Positions 25,001 through 37,265 of a stretch of 64,000 nucleotides of DNA are shown piece after piece. The stretch is from Petrosia ficiformis (Eukaryota; Porifera; Demospongiae; Haplosclerida; Petrosiidae). The DNA lies in NCBI GenBank assembly GCA_947044365.1, contig OX345636.1:44517037-44581036 (forward strand), in the 5' to 3' direction. Below the pieces are notes generated by a model. The model saw only the letters and a program-made list of their open reading frames with translations. It did no database searches and was not told the origin of the DNA. A program made the position numbers and the translations under genes. Position 1 is the stretch's first letter, and the number at the start of each line of letters is the position of its first letter.

Positions 25001-28000
25001 ACTAGTGAGAGTACTGTGTCAGAAGGATCTTCTGATGAGGATGAACACACAGTCAAAGATAATGTTATTCGTGCAACATGGTCCCGTGTTGCTGCTCTTC
25101 ACTGTGTGATGTTGCCAGAGAGGATGGCGGGATATTTCAGAGCTCCTCATCTTCCTGTTTTGGCTTCAAGATTTATGGACCAAAGTCAAGCAGTGAGTCG
25201 ATTTCATACAAGGTATACATACCTTTTGTAACAAAAGTATAATAAAAGAAGAAAGTATCAGGCAGATGGGAGTGTAAGTAGGCCTACAGTGAGCATTTCA
25301 AGAAAAGCATTTTATCAAAATTGTTTTGTTGGAAAAGGCTCCCTTTTGCAAATCTGGTTACATACGAATGCTTTGTTTTAAAAGGCCCTTAACCTTATTT
25401 TGTAAATCCAACTGTAACTCTAAAGTCATGCATCAACAATTATAATAATTAGTATTAAATCATGTTAATATTTTTATGTATTAGATACGTGAAGCTGCTC
25501 AAGCTTTATTGCAAGCTGAGTTACGTAGAGTGGGAGTATCTGGAAGACGAGACCTAGTGGCCGAATGGTCAGGGAAACTTCAAACTCCCACTAGTTTCAG
25601 TCGTGTCATGCAAGACTCAAGGAGCAAGTCTGGGGTATGTTTGTGTATCTATTTGTTTGTGTATAGTGTGTGACTGCATGTAGGTAAAATGTAAATTCCT
25701 GTAAATTTTTTTTTTTTATTTGAGTTTAGGAATGGTTTACAATCTGTTTCAAAGTTTTGCCTTTCTGTGAATTTCTGTTTTAAAATTTTCAGGGCACAAG
25801 GACCTGAAGCATGAGGGGAAAGTACTTTGGTTACTTGTGTCCTGTGTCTGTATCTGTGTTTGTGTCTGCATCTGTGTGTTTGTATTTGTGTTTGTGTCTG
25901 CATCTGTGTGTTTGTATCTGTGTTTGTGTCTGCATCAGTGTGTTTGTATCTGTGTTTGTGTTTGTGTTTGTATGTTTGTGCTTATACTTGTTAATTTGTT
26001 GTCATAAAATGATATATCATGCAGTGTTCTCTTTCGTTTGCTTTATGCTTCTTTATGTCTCTCCTTACTTTTCTTCTTTCTCTGTCTCCTTTTTTCCCTT
26101 TTCTTTATGATTTCTCTTCCTCCTTCAACTCCTTTACTATTTGTATGGAATTCCTTGTTATTGCACTTTCCTACACTTTCACATTCTCCCATCTTGTATA
26201 TAGGAAGATAGTCTTGAACTTTCTGACCTCAGCAGTCATGCTACACCCACCCAGCAACAACAAATAACAGCTCTTGTTATCCTAGGAATGATAGGAGCTG
26301 AGTTTAATACCTCTGGAAGGACCACACCCGGACAGACTAGGAGGAATAGTAAGGGAAAAAAACGAATGGAATCTCTGTCTTCAGGTATGAGTTGTTGCTA
26401 GAATCATGTTGATTTGAAATTGAGCTAATCATACATTAGTATGCTTCTTGTGCTGTGTTTGCCTGCATGGTGTTGGTTGTTTCTACCCTGACATCAATGA
26501 TGGTGAAATAAGTTGTAAACTTCAGGAATAGCAATTATCTGCTGCTCTTTTACCATGTATCAATTGTATTTCTCAGAAACATAGTATCTAGACATACAAA
26601 TTCTGTGTTTGTATGGGCAAAGTTGCATATGTGTTTACAATGCATGATTTTCAGTGTCTGTTCTCTCCCTTCCTGACCATGCATCTGCGAGAGCTTGGGG
26701 ACAAGGCGAGGCAAGCTTAAAAGGTGATTGAATCATTGATTAATCAGTGACCAAGGGACTGATTTTCTCATCCACAGTCACATAATAATATTTTTTCTCC
26801 CATATATCAATGTTTTCAAGAGAAAGGAAGCACATGTAAATTCAAACTATTAGTTTAAAATGATTAAGATTATAATTATTTTTGTATTATAATAATTATA
26901 ATTTGTATAGAATATTTTCTCATACGGTATTGATTTCATTGTCTTTATCAAAGTTTAGTTTATAAACAACTACATTTACAAATGCATCTTCTGATATCGC
27001 ATTCTTCTTATTTATGAGATATGTTATTGTATTTCAGATACACCCTCTGCAGTTTCAGAAATATTAGATCCATCGATTGCGAGACAAACTGCTAAAACTC
27101 TCCAAGCCGTATTACTAGAAAAGCCAGTTACTAAATCCAGTTTATACTCATCGCTGAGATGCTCTGCTGCAGAATTAATGGGACGTGGGTTCCATTTATG
27201 GGAAAACTATGTAGATGTGTCTGCTGTTATTATGGGACTCCTGGATTTAGCTGTTCTCCCTCAACTGACTCATTCTAGTGAAGAAAGGGTTTCTAAGAAA
27301 GTCCGTGCTGCGAAGTTTATGGCCGAGATTGCTCGTAGAGCTCTTAACTTAATGGTTCTTATACGACCTGTGACTGTAGTCACTGCCGTTGCTAAGGAAG
27401 TATCTCTCTATCTTGGTACACAACATGGAACTTCTTTTCCTCACTCCTCTTTACCCCCTATACAGGTTCGTTGTTCGTTTTCCAATCATACACAAATCTT
27501 GTGCAGTTACATATATATCTTTAAATTTATTCATTCATGCACAAAAGCATCATCAATTCATCCATCAATTCATTCATTCACCATTCATCAAGCATGCGAT
27601 CAAATACTTTTTTTAAATATTTTTTTGAACTAAAAATTTATTTAAATACAGCTAAATACGCAAATACTATAATATTTCACTCCAAGTTTGTCATCCATAC
27701 AACCTCTCCCTTCATTCACTTGTCCATCTATTCATTAGTACTGAAATGAATATATACAGGTGTTTAGTATTTGAATATTTGCACAAACAAATATTCAAAT
27801 ATTCACTTACTTACTTATCATAAATTGTTTGACTCAATTGAGAAATAATAGGTATAGCTCATCATGTTTCTTTAAGAAACTACTATAGATATTTATAACA
27901 ACCACTTCTGTGTTTTATTATTCATTGTGTGCTCTACAATCCTGGCAGAAAGCCAGTAACACAAACCATCACCTCTACGTGTATAAAGATTGGACATGTT

Positions 28001-31000
28001 TCGTTGTTGCACATGCATACTGCATAGACATTGAAAACTTAACCAAATACCTTCAAATACCAAAGTAATGTATCAGAGAGTATGGTAGTACTCTCTATAT
28101 AGGGATGGCACAGAAGTGCCCATACATTTCAATTGCAAGTGATGAGCTGAAATCTCTGGTAATATATACATATATGTTCTAATACACACATACCTATTCA
28201 TAGAGAACTGGCGAGTGGCAAAATATGCTTCATATTATTATTATTATTATTTTCCAGACAAATAATTTTTTTGTTTGTTGAACTATCACAATGATTCTAG
28301 CACCATTTCAATCGCATTCATTGTAAACTTCTAGTCTACAAATATTGAGATAATATTCTCAGATACTATGAAAGAAGAAAGTCTCAACAACTACAAAGAT
28401 TCGATCTCGATTGAACGCCATTTTAATAAGTGTATTCATTAATCGAAACTATTTACGCATGCGCATTTGTGTACTCGAAACATGGAGGAGAAAGCATTGG
28501 AACTTATAAGCATAGTAATAATGTTTGTGAGCAAATACATTCTTATAATAATGAATATAATAGTTATTAATATTAAAGCCATTGTATAATAATATTATAT
28601 ACTATGATAAGCATTGGAATGCTGAATGGTTGACACAGTGACTGACACTAGGACTGCAGATAGTGCTGTAAGTGAAATAGAGAATAGACATCATCTGTAA
28701 GTGAAAAAGAATGCATAGATAATTGATATATACAAAAGACTGACCTTCATCGATGAACAAATTTTAATGAATATACGATTGTAGGATTTCATGATATATA
28801 ACTTACAAAAGTATTTCTGCAATCTACAAAAAAATATTCACACCATTCAGAAAAAAAACATTGGAAACAAGAATAGTAAAACAAAATTTTCAATAAAAAC
28901 CAAAACCCAAAAAGCATGCAAACAAGGTTGGGAGGCTAACATAGGACCCAAAATTAAACAAACCACTTCCATATAACCCGACACATAAATACAGCTTTTT
29001 GTATTTCGATAATAGTGGTGTAAGTACTTATGTAGGGTTATATGGAAGTGGTTTGTGTCCCTACATCTTCTTTAGGTGTGGTAATAGTTTCAATATTTTG
29101 TTTCAGTACTACCATTCATCCATCCAATCATACATCTATTCTTTTACCTTGGTTCTACTGTCAATATAGTATAGTAATTACTGTCTCACTGCTGTGATGT
29201 TGAATTAACAAATATACATGTACCAATAATATTACTATCGAAACTACTGTTGAACATCTGTTGTGGGAAAATGAAACTACTGAGTAATTACTGTACTGTA
29301 TTGACCTTTTGTTGAATTTACTGTACATGTAAGATTTCACTCTAATAATAAAATGTAAAATGTTCATTCATGTATCTTTCATTCTCTTCAATTTATAAAT
29401 TCTACTATTCGTCTATTCACTATCTATTTATATCTCCATAATTATCTATCTATTCTTGTATATACAGGTTGGAGTAACTCCTCCTCCAAATACACCAGGT
29501 ATTGTAACTCGAGCTGATATTCTTCTTTCAGCTGCTAAGAAAGACATTGGAGTTGATCAGAACTATCTTAGAGAAATGTTCACCACATGTCTCATTACAA
29601 CTTCTTGATGTTAGTTATAGTCATTTTTACATTTAAATCCTCCTTGTGTCACCATGTAAAGCAGTTAATTGTTTTGGTTGTTTGTCTATCTGACCTATAG
29701 TAGTATCCATTGTTTGCGAAAGGTTCTTCCTCAACCTGGCTTCTGTAACCCAGATGGTAGATTCCCAGGCTTCATAGAACATGTATCTCTCTTTTAATTT
29801 CTACATACGTATGTACTAGTATTCTATTTTCTAGATTGTTGATGTAGTACTATTTTGTCTTGATCAGGATGAACTAAAGAAAAGTAATTTAGATCAACTG
29901 TTCCCATCACTCACTAGGTATGTACATGTACACACATGTCTTACATATTTACTTGGTTTGTAGGCAGAACATATAGCCGAAATAATATGTCTATATAGTT
30001 TTTACATGTACAAGAAATAACTGAATACAGTGGAACCTCTAATAACGAAACTTCTCTTCAACGAAAACCTCTGCATAATGAAAATATTGCAATGTACCGA
30101 CTTGTTTTCCTACTTAAATGATGATAATGCAACCTCCCTTTAACGAAAACTTCTCTGTTACGAAATAACGAAAGGCCTTTACTACACCAAGTTCGATTTT
30201 CACTTCCATTTAACGAAAGAGGTGTGGCTACTCATGCGCACATCTACCTATCATATGGTTAAGAATTATTTTTATTTTACAATAGTCTAAAGTAAAATTT
30301 GAATTATGGAGAGAGGCAAATAGCTCTTTAAGTATCTTGACACTTCAAGACCGTAACCAGCACTATTAACTTTGTCTCCTGTCACTGTGGCAAATCCCTT
30401 GTTGTAATCTTTCTGGAGTAAATAGGTTACTGCCATAGAGGAATGTGGCCAACTATACAACCATCTTTCAACACATCAACTGCTGATACCCTCTGATAAA
30501 TGAGTTCACTTCAAGTTCTACTTGTGGAATGAAAGTCATTGTTGTACGTTGAGTCACTTTCCTAGTATAGTAACCCACAATCAGCTGGACAACAGTAAAC
30601 AAACAACTTTAGATGATTTCTTTAATTAACTAAGCCAGACACTGTAACCAACCCTTATTGTCAATAATTTTGTTGTTTCATAATAAGTAATATTAAAACC
30701 TCTCTTTAATAAAAACCTCTTAATAATGAAAAAATTTGGCTGTCCCAAAAATCATTTTCCGGAGGTTCCACTTGTAAATGAAATTTGCTATCCAATCATT
30801 TGACATCTTGAATGTCATTTTGAGCGCTAACTTTGAGGTAATAATAGAAGCAAGCGTTTACGAACACATGATATATTACTTCTAACAATTGGCTACCTTG
30901 CTTCTATTGTACCACATATATGTATATATATATAATTGTAAACACATACAAATGTATACATTCAGATATTCCAACACAATGTTTATTGCTTACTTCTAAT

Positions 31001-31658
31001 ACAGACTACCCAATGTGAGTTATACTGTCAAAACGAAACGTTTAGCTGTAGGAGCTCGCTCTGGACAGGTTGGTGTGTATGATTTGAAGCAGCGAAAGAC
31101 CAACATGGTTAATGCTCACAATCATCCAGTGACAGTTTTGTGTTTCTCAGAAGATGGTAAACTATTAGCAACATACTCGTATGGTGACTCTACTTTGAGT
31201 ATTTGGCATGTAAGAGATGATATTGAACTAAAATATGGGGTGTAAGAGGTATGGGAGGGAAGAGAAAAAAAGGAAGAGAAAAGTACCGGTAATGATTGTG
31301 AAATATAGGTGTTGTAATAGAGGAGAGTATTAGTTTTGGTAGAGAGAATAAACAACTTGTGCTCATTCTGTGAGTTATGGTATTCTTCAATGAATCATTT
31401 ATGAAATAACCATTAGCCCAATGTTTGTGCAAGACCTGTTTGTTAGTACTTAAGGTTTTTCAGCTGGCCAACCTAACACTTGACCTACACACACTATTAT
31501 AAACAACACTTTCTTACTAAAGCCATAAAATACTTTTTATCATAGAATGGAATATAATGACAACTTCCTCTTTATGCAATAATCATAATTTTCATTAATG
31601 ATAGCCACAGTTAACTTCAGATTAAAATTAACATCCATCTATATTAATCCCTACTTCT

Positions 31659-31757
<99 letters not shown>

Positions 31758-31935
31758 CGGTTCTTCTTACCTTGGTGGTGTTATAAGCCAAAATCCAAAA
31801 TGCCTTCATAGCTGGCCTGCAATTTCCAGTTCATCTTCATCAACATATTCCAGTTATGTGCGTCTTGAGTGGGCTAGCAGTAAAATCATAGTACTGTATA
31901 TGCCTGGAGGAATAGAATACAGATACTCTTTATGA
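22066..31935 (+). CDS. WDR7: WDR7 / rabconnectin-3 beta, 3' half (11 exons)
   Basis: WDR7 pairs with DMXL (rabconnectin-3 alpha) to regulate V-ATPase assembly and synaptic or endosomal vesicle acidification. Exons: 22066-22248, 23374-23609, 23900-24157, 24990-25192, 25485-25634, 26204-26384, 27038-27465, 29468-29609, 29835-29917, 31005-31209 and 31756-31935. Phases agree at every junction except those of exon 8. Family landmarks in order are LLVSCLHAWNLDESLD, RPISFGLLSYGGSLSLVLPGW, SLTTQHLLTVVSITNTLM, RVAALHCVMLPE, IREAAQALLQAELRR, ITALVILGMIGAEF, MGRGFHLWENYVDVSAVIMG, and the last WD repeats (KRLAVGARSGQVGVYDL, FSEDGKLLATYSYGDSTLSI). Exon 8 is 142 nt where 141 is needed: one extra base near 29580 breaks the frame and stops at 29609. 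The first exon needs a two-base remainder, which the exon ending at 52445 supplies. The N-terminal WD40 exons are not upstream. It may be a damaged copy or an assembly artefact. Confidence 0.88.
22731..23193. mobile_element. Non-autonomous hAT element, 463 bp, 8-bp target duplication
   Basis: Flanks CTCGCTAT at 22723-22730 and 23194-23201 are identical. Ends CAGGGTTGGGGCCGATTAC and, inverted, CAGGCTTGGGGCCAATTAC are hAT-like. The interior is rich in GATTAC and GATTACGATTAC on the plus strand. It lies in the first visible WDR7 intron. The end at 47583 is related. Confidence 0.92.
25830..25985. repeat. GTTTGTGTCTGCATCTGT-type minisatellite
   Basis: Imperfect units of TGTGTTTGTGTCTGCATC in a WDR7 intron. 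The Cys/Val/Leu-rich open frame over it is a repeat artefact. Confidence 0.8.
28075..29065. mobile_element. Dispersed element, copy 1 (WDR7 intron 7)
   Basis: Inverse of 61540-62665. Shared blocks: AGAGAGTATGGTAGTACTCT, CATTTCAATTGCAAGTGATG, AAAGCATGCAAACAAGGTTG, GTAGGGTTATATGGAAGTG. Starts beside a short hairpin around TAGTACTCTCTA. This copy holds one arm of the right-end palindrome that the other copy holds twice. No coding frame. Confidence 0.75.
30028..30774. mobile_element. Tc1/pogo-like MITE in a WDR7 intron
   Basis: Ends CAGTGGAACCTCTAATAACG and GGAGGTTCCACTTG are flanked by TA on both sides. Internal arms repeat TAACGAAAACCTCT and its degenerate inverse. The GTGGAACCTC end is typical of pogo/Tigger-type elements. 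No transposase. Confidence 0.75.
31668..31755. repeat. CA microsatellite abutting a 3' splice site
   Basis: About 40 CA units with one AA interruption run to the CACAG that ends the last WDR7 intron. No pyrimidine tract separates the repeat from the acceptor. Confidence 0.95.
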
Positions 31936-33110
31936 ACTGGAGTTTGGAATTACAAATTTACTCATAATTATTATTACTATTATTTTAGAGCATTCTTGTA
32001 TTTGAATTGAGTGAACATTATAACAATTGATGAGTAACATGTTGTAAGTTTCATACTATGGCGTAAGAGCCTGGGTATGAGGCTATATGCATATGCGGAA
32101 TTTAAACCCCAAAACATGAAGTCCACAGTTGATTGAATGAAAACATACAGATATTAATATTTTCTCCATTCTGTTGTTTTAACATCTAAAAACTAATTTG
32201 CTAAAGGATTAGAAAACAGAATCCTAGTTGGAATAGCTTCGAGGATTCTTGCAAAGAGACTATCACCATCAATCCAGTAGTTGACATACATCAAAGCTGA
32301 AGTCATAGTTGCCAGCTTAATGAATATGTATCACATTAAATTAATACTATATTATAGTAATTCAATAATAGTTCATATGTAATCTCTGTGTTTTGAATTA
32401 TCTACAGTATGCATAAATTACAGACAATTGGATGATTTGAATCAAATAATTACAATCTGCATCATTATAATAACAAGCAAAATACTTAAGCAGTATATAT
32501 AATATGAACCAGATTCGAATTCTAGTATGTAGAATATAATTTTATGAAAATTGCACATTAAAAAATTATACCAAGCTAAGAATTCTCAAAGTTATTTCCT
32601 GAGCATTTTGCAAATTATTTTACCAGATGTTTAGACAACAGAATGAAGTGCCAGGAAATGATTTATCCATGATACACCTATTTGGAAGCGTTCGTGCCAT
32701 TTAGATCCAGAAGGCGAAGCTCAAAGGATGCCAAATAGCATGAATCCCCAACAAATAGGTGTAAAACATAGTCATTCATAGATAATGTTCCTGAGTGACA
32801 CATATAGTTGAATCTGCTAAGTCATAACACTTTAAAACACATTCATAGCCAAATTACTGCCAAATTTTGTCTATAATAACTTAAATCCTTAATATTATTT
32901 ATGAGACATACGTAACTACAAGAACCTTTAATTTTTCCAACTATAGAGTACAAAATAATTTGAAATTAATGTACAAAAGGAATATTTTTTTTGTAGGCTC
33001 TGAAATAACTTATTGTGTGGTGTCTGGATTCTTGTGTCATCATTCTACCGGCATTATGACACAAAGAATTACCCAAACTGTGATTAATCAAAAGTTCTAT
33101 CGAAATCATT
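31936..33110. other. Intergenic, no gene recognised
   Basis: AT-rich. The only structure I see is a small inverted pair, ACACCTATTTG (32674) and CAAATAGGTGT (32752). An open frame at 32960-33184 overlaps the leading edge of the array that follows and is not supported as a gene. Confidence 0.5.
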
Positions 33111-33327
33111 TAAATATATTATATTATATAAAAGAAGAAATTGAGGAAATTGGGAAAATATTAAGTATGGATATAATTACATGAATGCAGTATGCACATG
33201 AACACACCATTTGTGCACATGCACATATGCAGCATTTGTTTGCATGTTTGTTGGTGTGTGTGCTTGCATGCATGCTCATGTTACATATGCATGATCATGT
33301 AAACATGCATGCTTGTAGCTTGCACCT

Positions 33328-33334
33328 ATAAAAT
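33328..33334 (+). promoter_or_regulatory. TATA box of array copy 1
   Basis: TATAAAA preceded by GCATGCTTGTAGCTTGCACC and followed by ATGTTTCCTCACACTGAA, 84 bp before the ATG. The block is conserved before all seven copies. Confidence 0.65.
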
Positions 33335-33411
33335 GTTTCCTCACACTGAAGCTCATTCATTATTTCATAGTAGCTCTTTCAACAAAACAAGATCTCGGTA
33401 TACAACAGAAG

Positions 33412-33615
33412 ATGTCGAACATGACTACTGAAACTAAAGACTTAAACCAGTTAACAGATATTGACCATTCCTTTACCTGCAATAATAAGGTCTCCAATAT
33501 TGCAGATGATTACTTATTCAATAATGAAACAGTAAAGAGTGGATTGAATAGGAAAAGGGAACCTGAGAATATTGTTGGTACTAAGAAAAGTAAAAAGAGA
33601 CTGAGAAGACTTTAA
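33412..33615 (+). CDS. Small basic-tailed protein, array copy 1
   Basis: 67 codons, single exon, unrecognised family. The N-terminal half is polar (MSNMTTETKDLNQLTDIDHS). The middle reads VSNIADDYLFNNETVKSGL and the C-terminus is strongly basic (NRKREPEN, then KKSKKRLRRL), like a bipartite nuclear localisation signal. No signal peptide or membrane segment. A conserved TATA box lies upstream and AATAAAG about 270 bp downstream. Six related frames follow within 13 kb. Indels among copies are multiples of three, which argues for coding. Function unknown; a nuclear or nucleic-acid-binding role is inference from charge alone. Confidence 0.6.
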   Translation: MSNMTTETKDLNQLTDIDHSFTCNNKVSNIADDYLFNNETVKSGLNRKREPENIVGTKKSKKRLRRL

Positions 33616-34217
33616 GCCTTGAATGTAATCAAACAGCAAAGTATTTCAAGTGTTCATGGATAAAGAGCTACTGCAGTTGCCAAGTGATACAAGACAGATA
33701 TTCATGTGTAGAAGACCAACCACAAAAATTGATGAACACAATAATTATTGTATGCATTGCAATTTTGTGTAATACATTTTTAATAGACAATAGCTTGTTT
33801 AAAGAAGTCATTGTAAAAATCTTGAGTGAATTTATGGACATTTAAATTGCAACTTAATAATGTAAATCTAGATAATAATAATAAAGAAGAATGTAAAATT
33901 TCAGTTCCATACACTTTCTTTCTCAACAGAATGTATGCTAAGTAAGTATAGGGTGATACAGTTTGTATTCATTAAAATGATTATTACATAATCAACAATC
34001 TTTATAACAGCACTATGCAAACTTCAACAATGAACACAACCACATTTTAATATAAGTGATATATAATAACATAATGCATGTGACATTGCTATAAATATAT
34101 TATATATGCAATTATGTACATCACAGGCTGTATCATAGTAATGTCATGTTATTCTTTCTTATATCTTGTTGTTATTCATTGTATTCACTTTCTCTTGTAT
34201 TTCAATGAATATTATAA

Positions 34218-34535
34218 AAGGCCATCGTAGCTAGGTAGAACCATTGGGTAAGTCATTTAGAATGAAAGAATATAGTAGAGCTGCTGTAATTGGAGATATG
34301 AATACCCAGGATCTCATGGACTCCTGGAATGCCTTACCAATTGCAGATGGCATAAATTGGGAAGAAAATAAGTATTAAATTACTGTGATATAGGTGGTAT
34401 GTGAAATGTCTATATATATACTGGAATGTTATTATTTGTTAAAAATGTTTTCAATCGGATGTCTCATCAAATATTGAAAGCTGGTCTATCTGGGAGACCT
34501 CATAATATTTATGGCAATAACAATAACAATATAAA
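34218..34535 (+). pseudogene. Decayed downstream exon-like block, unit 1
   Basis: Matches the better preserved block at 37873-38155. It contains GGAGATATGAATACCC, an inserted piece, then ATTGCAGATGGCATAAATTG and ATATAGGTGGTATGTG, and ends with CATCAAATATTGAAAGCTGG. A stop follows the GINWEENKY stretch. Unrecognised. Confidence 0.35.
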
Positions 34536-34670
34536 CAATAAAGGTAAAAACAAACCAACGGAAAACAAAGTAAGTTAATTGGACAAGAATTTAATTAAGC
34601 AAACAATAAAGCATTGTAACAAAACATAAGTAGATCTATTACACAAATTACTCGTATATCTTATAAAAAT

Positions 34671-35221
34671 CTACATTTTAAACACACAAAAAAAGTTCTG
34701 AACAGTATTTAGTAGATCGTTTACATACAACAAAAACAGAGCAGGTCCTAGAATCGAACTCTGTTGTACACCTCTGTGAACACTAGTCCACGAAAAGTAT
34801 ACAATGTTTACATTTACTCGCTGTTTCCTATGACTGAGATAATTACGAAACCATTTCAGTTCTTCACTTTTGATCGCATATACAGACATCTTATCAACAA
34901 GTATGTCATGATTAATAGAGTCAAAGACCTTACTAAAATCCAGCATAATTCTACCCACAAGCTCATCTCTATCAAGGGCTTTTCTCCAGTCATCGACCAT
35001 ACCAACAAGTAGATCTTGTGCTGTGTGGTGTGCTCTGAAGCCTGATTGTGATTTATTAATAATTGAATTTGATTGAAGATAGACATCAAACTGGTTATAC
35101 ACCAGCCTTTCAGGTACTTTAGAAACACTAGGTAACACGATATTGGTCGAAACTGACTGACAGACGACACATTACAGCATTTGGAATTATATTCCCCAGT
35201 TTCCACTAACTTGGGATACAA
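34671..35221 (-). pseudogene. Non-LTR reverse transcriptase fragment, unit 1
   Basis: Fragment of the palm and fingers of a CR1/L2-type reverse transcriptase: LPSVSKVPERLVYNQFDVYL, QSGFRAHHTAQDLL, IMLDFSKVFDSINHDILVDK, then SSILGPALFLLYVNDL. The usual PQGS is altered to QQSS, and the YxDD box is lacking because the fragment ends. A further piece in another frame extends to 35221. The same fragment sits at the same place in units 2 and 3, so it was carried along by array duplication. Confidence 0.85.
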
Positions 35222-36101
35222 GCAGATTTTAGACTATCATTTAGCAATGCCATCAGAGATTTAATCTGCTGCCAGTGTTAACATTTTAGGGCTTATACCA
35301 TTAGCACCAGTAGCCCTTTTGATATATCAATCTTTTTAAAATAAAAATTAAGTATCCTACACTTTAACATCACAAAACTTAAACTGCAAAGCACAGACAG
35401 AAACTGTATCCATAATTATAATGAGAATTATCACATTGTTGATGTTGGCCAATAATAGTTTGCAATGTCGTCCTAATTAGTAAGATCACCATGGTCACTA
35501 TGAAGCTGTTGGCATATGATGAACTACCCAGATCATGTGAATAGAGAGAAAGGATATTTATCACTCTCTCATACCTCAGATTGATGACTAAATCTGTATT
35601 ATTAATTATTTCATTTTCCAAAATTAACTAATTATGTATATATTTATTATGTTTTATAAAATTAATTATATAATTATCATTATTGATATTATTCTAACTT
35701 TAGTATACAATAGTTGTTATTATTACTAACCTGTTTATTTATTAGATTCTACCCTGTTTATTCTTAGACTAAAATACCCTTTGTTATTGGGTTTATTTAT
35801 TATCCCTTATCTTCTGTATCTACATAAAGACCTGAGTAGCTAGGTGTCAAAATGTTCTCAATAATGTTTAGGCCAATCAAAAGACACACAGAATTATGTC
35901 ATAATGATTAATTATCAACATGCTTACATGGATGAAAGTTCTAATCAAAGCCAATCACTTAAGTATTATAATTATTATAATTTAAATCGTATAAGTGGAT
36001 AGATGATGTGCAATTACATACATGCATGTGCACCATTTGTGCACATGCATGCATGCTCATGTTACAGAAGCATGTATGCATGCATGCTTGTAGCTTGCTT
36101 C

Positions 36102-36108
36102 TATAAAA
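36102..36108 (+). promoter_or_regulatory. TATA box of array copy 2
   Basis: TATAAAA with the conserved upstream TGCATGCTTGTAGCTTGC. Here about 55 bp found in the other copies between TATA and ATG are missing, leaving only 26 bp to the start codon. Confidence 0.6.
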
Positions 36109-36127
36109 TCTCAGTAAGCAACAGAAG

Positions 36128-36331
36128 ATGTCAAACATGACTACTGAACAGAAAGACTTAAAGCAGTTAACGGATATTGACCATTCCTTTACCTTCAACA
36201 GTAAGGTCTCCAATATTGCAGATGATTGTTTATTCAATAAAGAAACAGTAAAGAATGGATTGAAGAGGAAAAGGGAACCTGAGAATATTGTTGGTACAAA
36301 GAAAAGTAAAAAGAGGCTAAGAAGACTTTAA
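36128..36331 (+). CDS. Small basic-tailed protein, array copy 2
   Basis: 67 codons, nearly identical to copy 4: MSNMTTEQKDLKQLTDIDHS, NSKVSNIADDCLFNKETVKN, GLKRKREPEN and KKSKKRLRRL. A Cys replaces Tyr in the middle. Because of the short TATA-to-ATG distance, transcription would be expected to start at or after this ATG, so this copy may not give a normal leader. Unknown function. Confidence 0.5.
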   Translation: MSNMTTEQKDLKQLTDIDHSFTFNSKVSNIADDCLFNKETVKNGLKRKREPENIVGTKKSKKRLRRL

Positions 36332-36569
36332 AGCTTGAATGTAATCAACTCTAAAGCATTTCATTGTTCATGGATACAGAACTACTACAGCTGGCAAGTG
36401 ATATTTGAAGAACAAACAAACACAGATATTGTGGTGTAGAAGAGCAGCCATGATATTTGATAAACACAATAATCATTGCATTACAATTTTGTTTCATTTC
36501 TTTACAATTTATAAATTAGATTTTCTTTATTTATTTTATTTATACAATTCATTAATTTATAACATATAA

Positions 36570-36616
<47 letters not shown>

Positions 36617-36620
36617 TTTA
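36570..36620. repeat. AT microsatellite
   Basis: A-run followed by about 20 TA units. No other content. Confidence 0.9.
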
Positions 36621-36987
36621 TTTATATATTTATATTGATATTACTTTCTAAGCTTAATATAAAATAGTTGTTGTTATTATTACCACTAATGTGTTTATTC
36701 TTACACTCAACCATGTTTATGTTTAGACTACAATACCCTTTGTCATTTTTGTTTATTTATTACCTGTTATCTTCTCCTACTTGTATCTATATATAGTCCT
36801 ACCACTTGTTTCACTGTAATGTCCTGATGAAGACACCTGTCTGTTAGTATGAAACATTGAGTGTTTTCAAAAATGAATTCAGCATGCACACAAACACACC
36901 ATTTGTGCACATGTTTGTTGGTGTGTGTGCTTTCATGCACATTCATGTTACATGATCATGTATACTTTCATGCTTGTAGCCTGCGTC

Positions 36988-36994
36988 TATAAAA
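36988..36994 (+). promoter_or_regulatory. TATA box of array copy 3
   Basis: TATAAAA in the conserved block (CATGCTTGTAGCCTGCGTC before, ATGTTTAGGCACACTGAAG after). The promoter is retained although the reading frame behind it is broken. Confidence 0.55.
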
Positions 36995-37061
36995 TGTTTA
37001 GGCACACTGAAGCTTATTAATTATTTCATAGTAGCTCTTTCAAAGATCTCAGTAAGCAACA

Positions 37062-37265
37062 GCAAACATAACTACTGAACAGAAAGACTTAATAAAAGTA
37101 TATAGTTAACAGATATCGTCCATTCCTTTATCTTCATAGTAAGGTCTCCAATATTGTAGATGATTATTTATTCAATAATGAAACAGTGAAGAGTGGATTG
37201 AAGAGACAGAATAAAACTGAGAATATTGTTGGTACAGAGAAAAGTAAAAAGAAGGCTAAGATAAT
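37062..37265 (+). pseudogene. Small basic-tailed protein, broken array copy 3
   Basis: Aligns with copy 1 throughout, but the start codon is lost (ATA in place of ATG), an insertion after GACTTAATAAAAG shifts the frame, and the tail is frame-shifted (GAAGGCTAAG). It is the only clearly dead copy of the seven. Confidence 0.75.

Noticed and set aside
29700..29790. Possible exon reading HCLRKVLPQPGFCNPDGRFP between WDR7 exons
   Set aside because: It looks protein-like, but including it breaks the phase, and WDR7 family continuity is better without it. Left as intron sequence.
31598..31786. Frame with a long His/Thr run
   Set aside because: Translation of the CA microsatellite.
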